NCBI GenBank assembly: GCA_029238555.1
Contig: JAQWFV010000034.1
Location: 1-16,128 of the forward strand
DNA length: 16,128 nucleotides
DNA from: Flavobacteriaceae bacterium
Lineage (GTDB): Bacteria > Bacteroidota > Bacteroidia > Flavobacteriales > Flavobacteriaceae
Reading direction: 5' to 3'
The notes beneath the pieces were generated by a model. That model did no database searches. It was not told the origin of the DNA and saw only the letters and a list, made by a program, of their open reading frames with translations. Position numbers and translations under genes: made by a program. This document shows, piece by piece, positions 15,125-16,128 of this stretch. Every line of letters starts with the position of its first letter. The stretch's first letter is position 1.

Positions 15125-16072
15125 CTATTCCAGGGTAGCTAAATAACGCTCCGCGTCTAATGCAGCCATACATCCTGTTCCAGCTGCAGTAATAGCCTGC
15201 CTATACTCTTTGTCTTGAACATCTCCGCAGGCAAAAACTCCGGGTAAATTTGTTTTAGTAGTCTTCCCTATGGTGTGAACATATCCGGTCTCATCCATGT
15301 CTAATTGACCCTTGAATATGTCTGTATTCGGTTTGTGACCAATAGCAATAAAGAGTCCTGTAATGGCAATATCTTCCTTTTCTCCTGTTTGGTTGTTAAT
15401 CATTCTAAGTCCTTCTACCACCTGGTCTCCAAGAACTTCTTCTACTTCAGTAAAGTATTTTACTTCTATATTGTCTAAATTATTGACCCTGTGTTGCATG
15501 GCTTTTGACGCCCTCATCTCTCCTTTTCTAACAAGCATGGTCACCTTACTACAAATATTGGCTAAATAGGAAGCTTCTTCTGCGGCAGTATCTCCTGCCC
15601 CTACAATAGCCACCTCTTGGCCCTTATAGAAAAAACCATCGCAAACCGCACAGGCAGAAACACCACCACCCCTGAGTTTTTGCTCACTAGGTATGTTTAA
15701 ATATTTGGCCGTAGCTCCTGTAGAAATAATCACTGTCTCCGCTTCAATAGGCGTCTTACCGTCTACTATAGCTTTGTGAATACCCCCAATTTCTTTACTC
15801 AATTGTACTTCTGTGATCATTCCAATACGCACTTGGGTACCAAAACGCTCTGCCTGTTCTTGCAGCTGAACCATCATTGTGGGACCATCTATACCTTGTG
15901 GGTAACCAGGAAAGTTGTCTACCTCGGTAGTTGTAGTTAATTGCCCTCCAGGTTCCATTCCTGTGTACAAAACAGGTTTTAAATCTGCTCTTGCTGCGTA
16001 AATAGCTGCAGTATATCCTGCTGGTCCTGAACCAACTATAAGTGTTTTAATGCGTTCAATATCTTGAGACAT
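15125..16072 (-). CDS. trxB: Thioredoxin-disulfide reductase
   Basis: Flavoprotein of 315 residues, full length for the low-molecular-weight thioredoxin reductase family. The FAD-binding GSGPAGYTAAIYAARA (14-29) and GGQLTTTTEVDNFPG are typical. The redox-active CAVC (C141, C144) sits in SACAVCDGFF. The NADPH site GAGDTAAEEA (158-167) is followed by RKGEMRASK, carrying the basic residues that select NADPH. The C-terminal FAD contact GVFACGDVQD and YRQAITAAGTGCMAALDAERYL complete the enzyme. It transfers electrons from NADPH to thioredoxin in the cytosol and is an expected part of peroxide defence. It is transcribed towards the PLP enzyme gene, with 36 bases between the two stops. Confidence 0.97.
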   Translation of the reverse strand: MSQDIERIKTLIVGSGPAGYTAAIYAARADLKPVLYTGMEPGGQLTTTTEVDNFPGYPQGIDGPTMMVQLQEQAERFGTQVRIGMITEVQLSKEIGGIHKAIVDGKTPIEAETVIISTGATAKYLNIPSEQKLRGGGVSACAVCDGFFYKGQEVAIVGAGDTAAEEASYLANICSKVTMLVRKGEMRASKAMQHRVNNLDNIEVKYFTEVEEVLGDQVVEGLRMINNQTGEKEDIAITGLFIAIGHKPNTDIFKGQLDMDETGYVHTIGKTTKTNLPGVFACGDVQDKEYRQAITAAGTGCMAALDAERYLATLE

Positions 16073-16099
16073 ATGTGGTGTATTTTAATAATTAAAAAC

Positions 16100-16107
16100 C
16101 AAAATTA
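16100..16107 (-). promoter_or_regulatory. Putative -7 element for trxB
   Basis: On the minus strand this reads TAATTTTG, matching TAnnTTTG, 27 bases upstream of the trxB ATG. The -33 box would fall at or beyond the right edge of the window and cannot be judged. Confidence 0.45.
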
Positions 16108-16128
16108 AACAATTTGACTGCCTTATTT

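Noticed and set aside
15084..15126. AGTGAA...TTCACT and GCGC...GCGC pairings between the PLP enzyme and trxB stops as a terminator
   Set aside because: Arms are short (6 and 4 bp), widely spaced and lack a T-run; a terminator here is plausible but not supported.
1..16128. Mobile element, prophage, defence island, CRISPR array or tRNA
   Set aside because: No transposase, integrase, phage, nuclease-defence or restriction gene, no spaced repeats and no tRNA cloverleaf were seen; the genes are ordinary flavobacterial chromosome genes.

Overview
The window is ordinary chromosomal DNA from a member of the Bacteroidota, almost certainly a low-GC Flavobacteriia species. Three things point there. Gene content is typical of the group: 2TM-domain proteins with a LytS-type kinase and LytTR regulator, a LETM1-related protein, a PadR-PspC pair and an AIM24-family protein. 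Clear Shine-Dalgarno sites are lacking. Several starts are preceded by the Bacteroidota -7 element TAnnTTTG. I see no rRNA, tRNA, CRISPR array, insertion sequence, integrase or prophage gene. The genus cannot be named from this sequence alone.

Layout. Positions 1-1120 hold the 3' part of a LETM1-related gene running off the left edge; its stop codon interlocks with that of the convergent next unit. Positions 1117-3875 (minus) are a tight four-gene signalling operon: histidine kinase with a C-terminal 2TM domain, two stand-alone 2TM proteins, and a LytTR response regulator. Positions 4013-7661 (plus) carry an RhlE-like RNA helicase, the pseudouridine synthase RluF, a PaiB-like FMN-binding protein and the peroxide sensor OxyR, ending at a strong terminator near 7694-7722. 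A small conserved hypothetical gene (minus) is divergent from a lipoprotein D-Ala-D-Ala carboxypeptidase of the PBP4 type (plus, to 9377).

Positions 9417-10675 (minus) are a DUF4442 hotdog-like gene followed by an AIM24/TIGR00266 gene. Divergent from them is a PadR regulator with a large PspC-domain membrane protein. After pspC lies a 19-codon hydrophobic reading frame that looks like the surviving signal peptide of a lost third gene. A perfect 13-bp inverted repeat then ends two bases before the start codon of a dipeptide epimerase. The epimerase overlaps (ATGA) a PLP-dependent enzyme of the AONS/KBL fold type. Thioredoxin reductase (minus) closes the window.

How the genes work together. 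Themes are envelope sensing (kinase/2TM/LytTR, PadR/PspC), RNA metabolism (RhlE, RluF), redox homeostasis (OxyR, TrxB) and peptidoglycan or murein-peptide handling (PBP4, dipeptide epimerase). I found no clear previously undescribed defence or mobile system. The best leads are the membrane-flanked kinase with three 2TM modules in one operon, the divergent AONS-like enzyme coupled to the epimerase, the hairpin abutting the epimerase start, and the vestigial gene after pspC.
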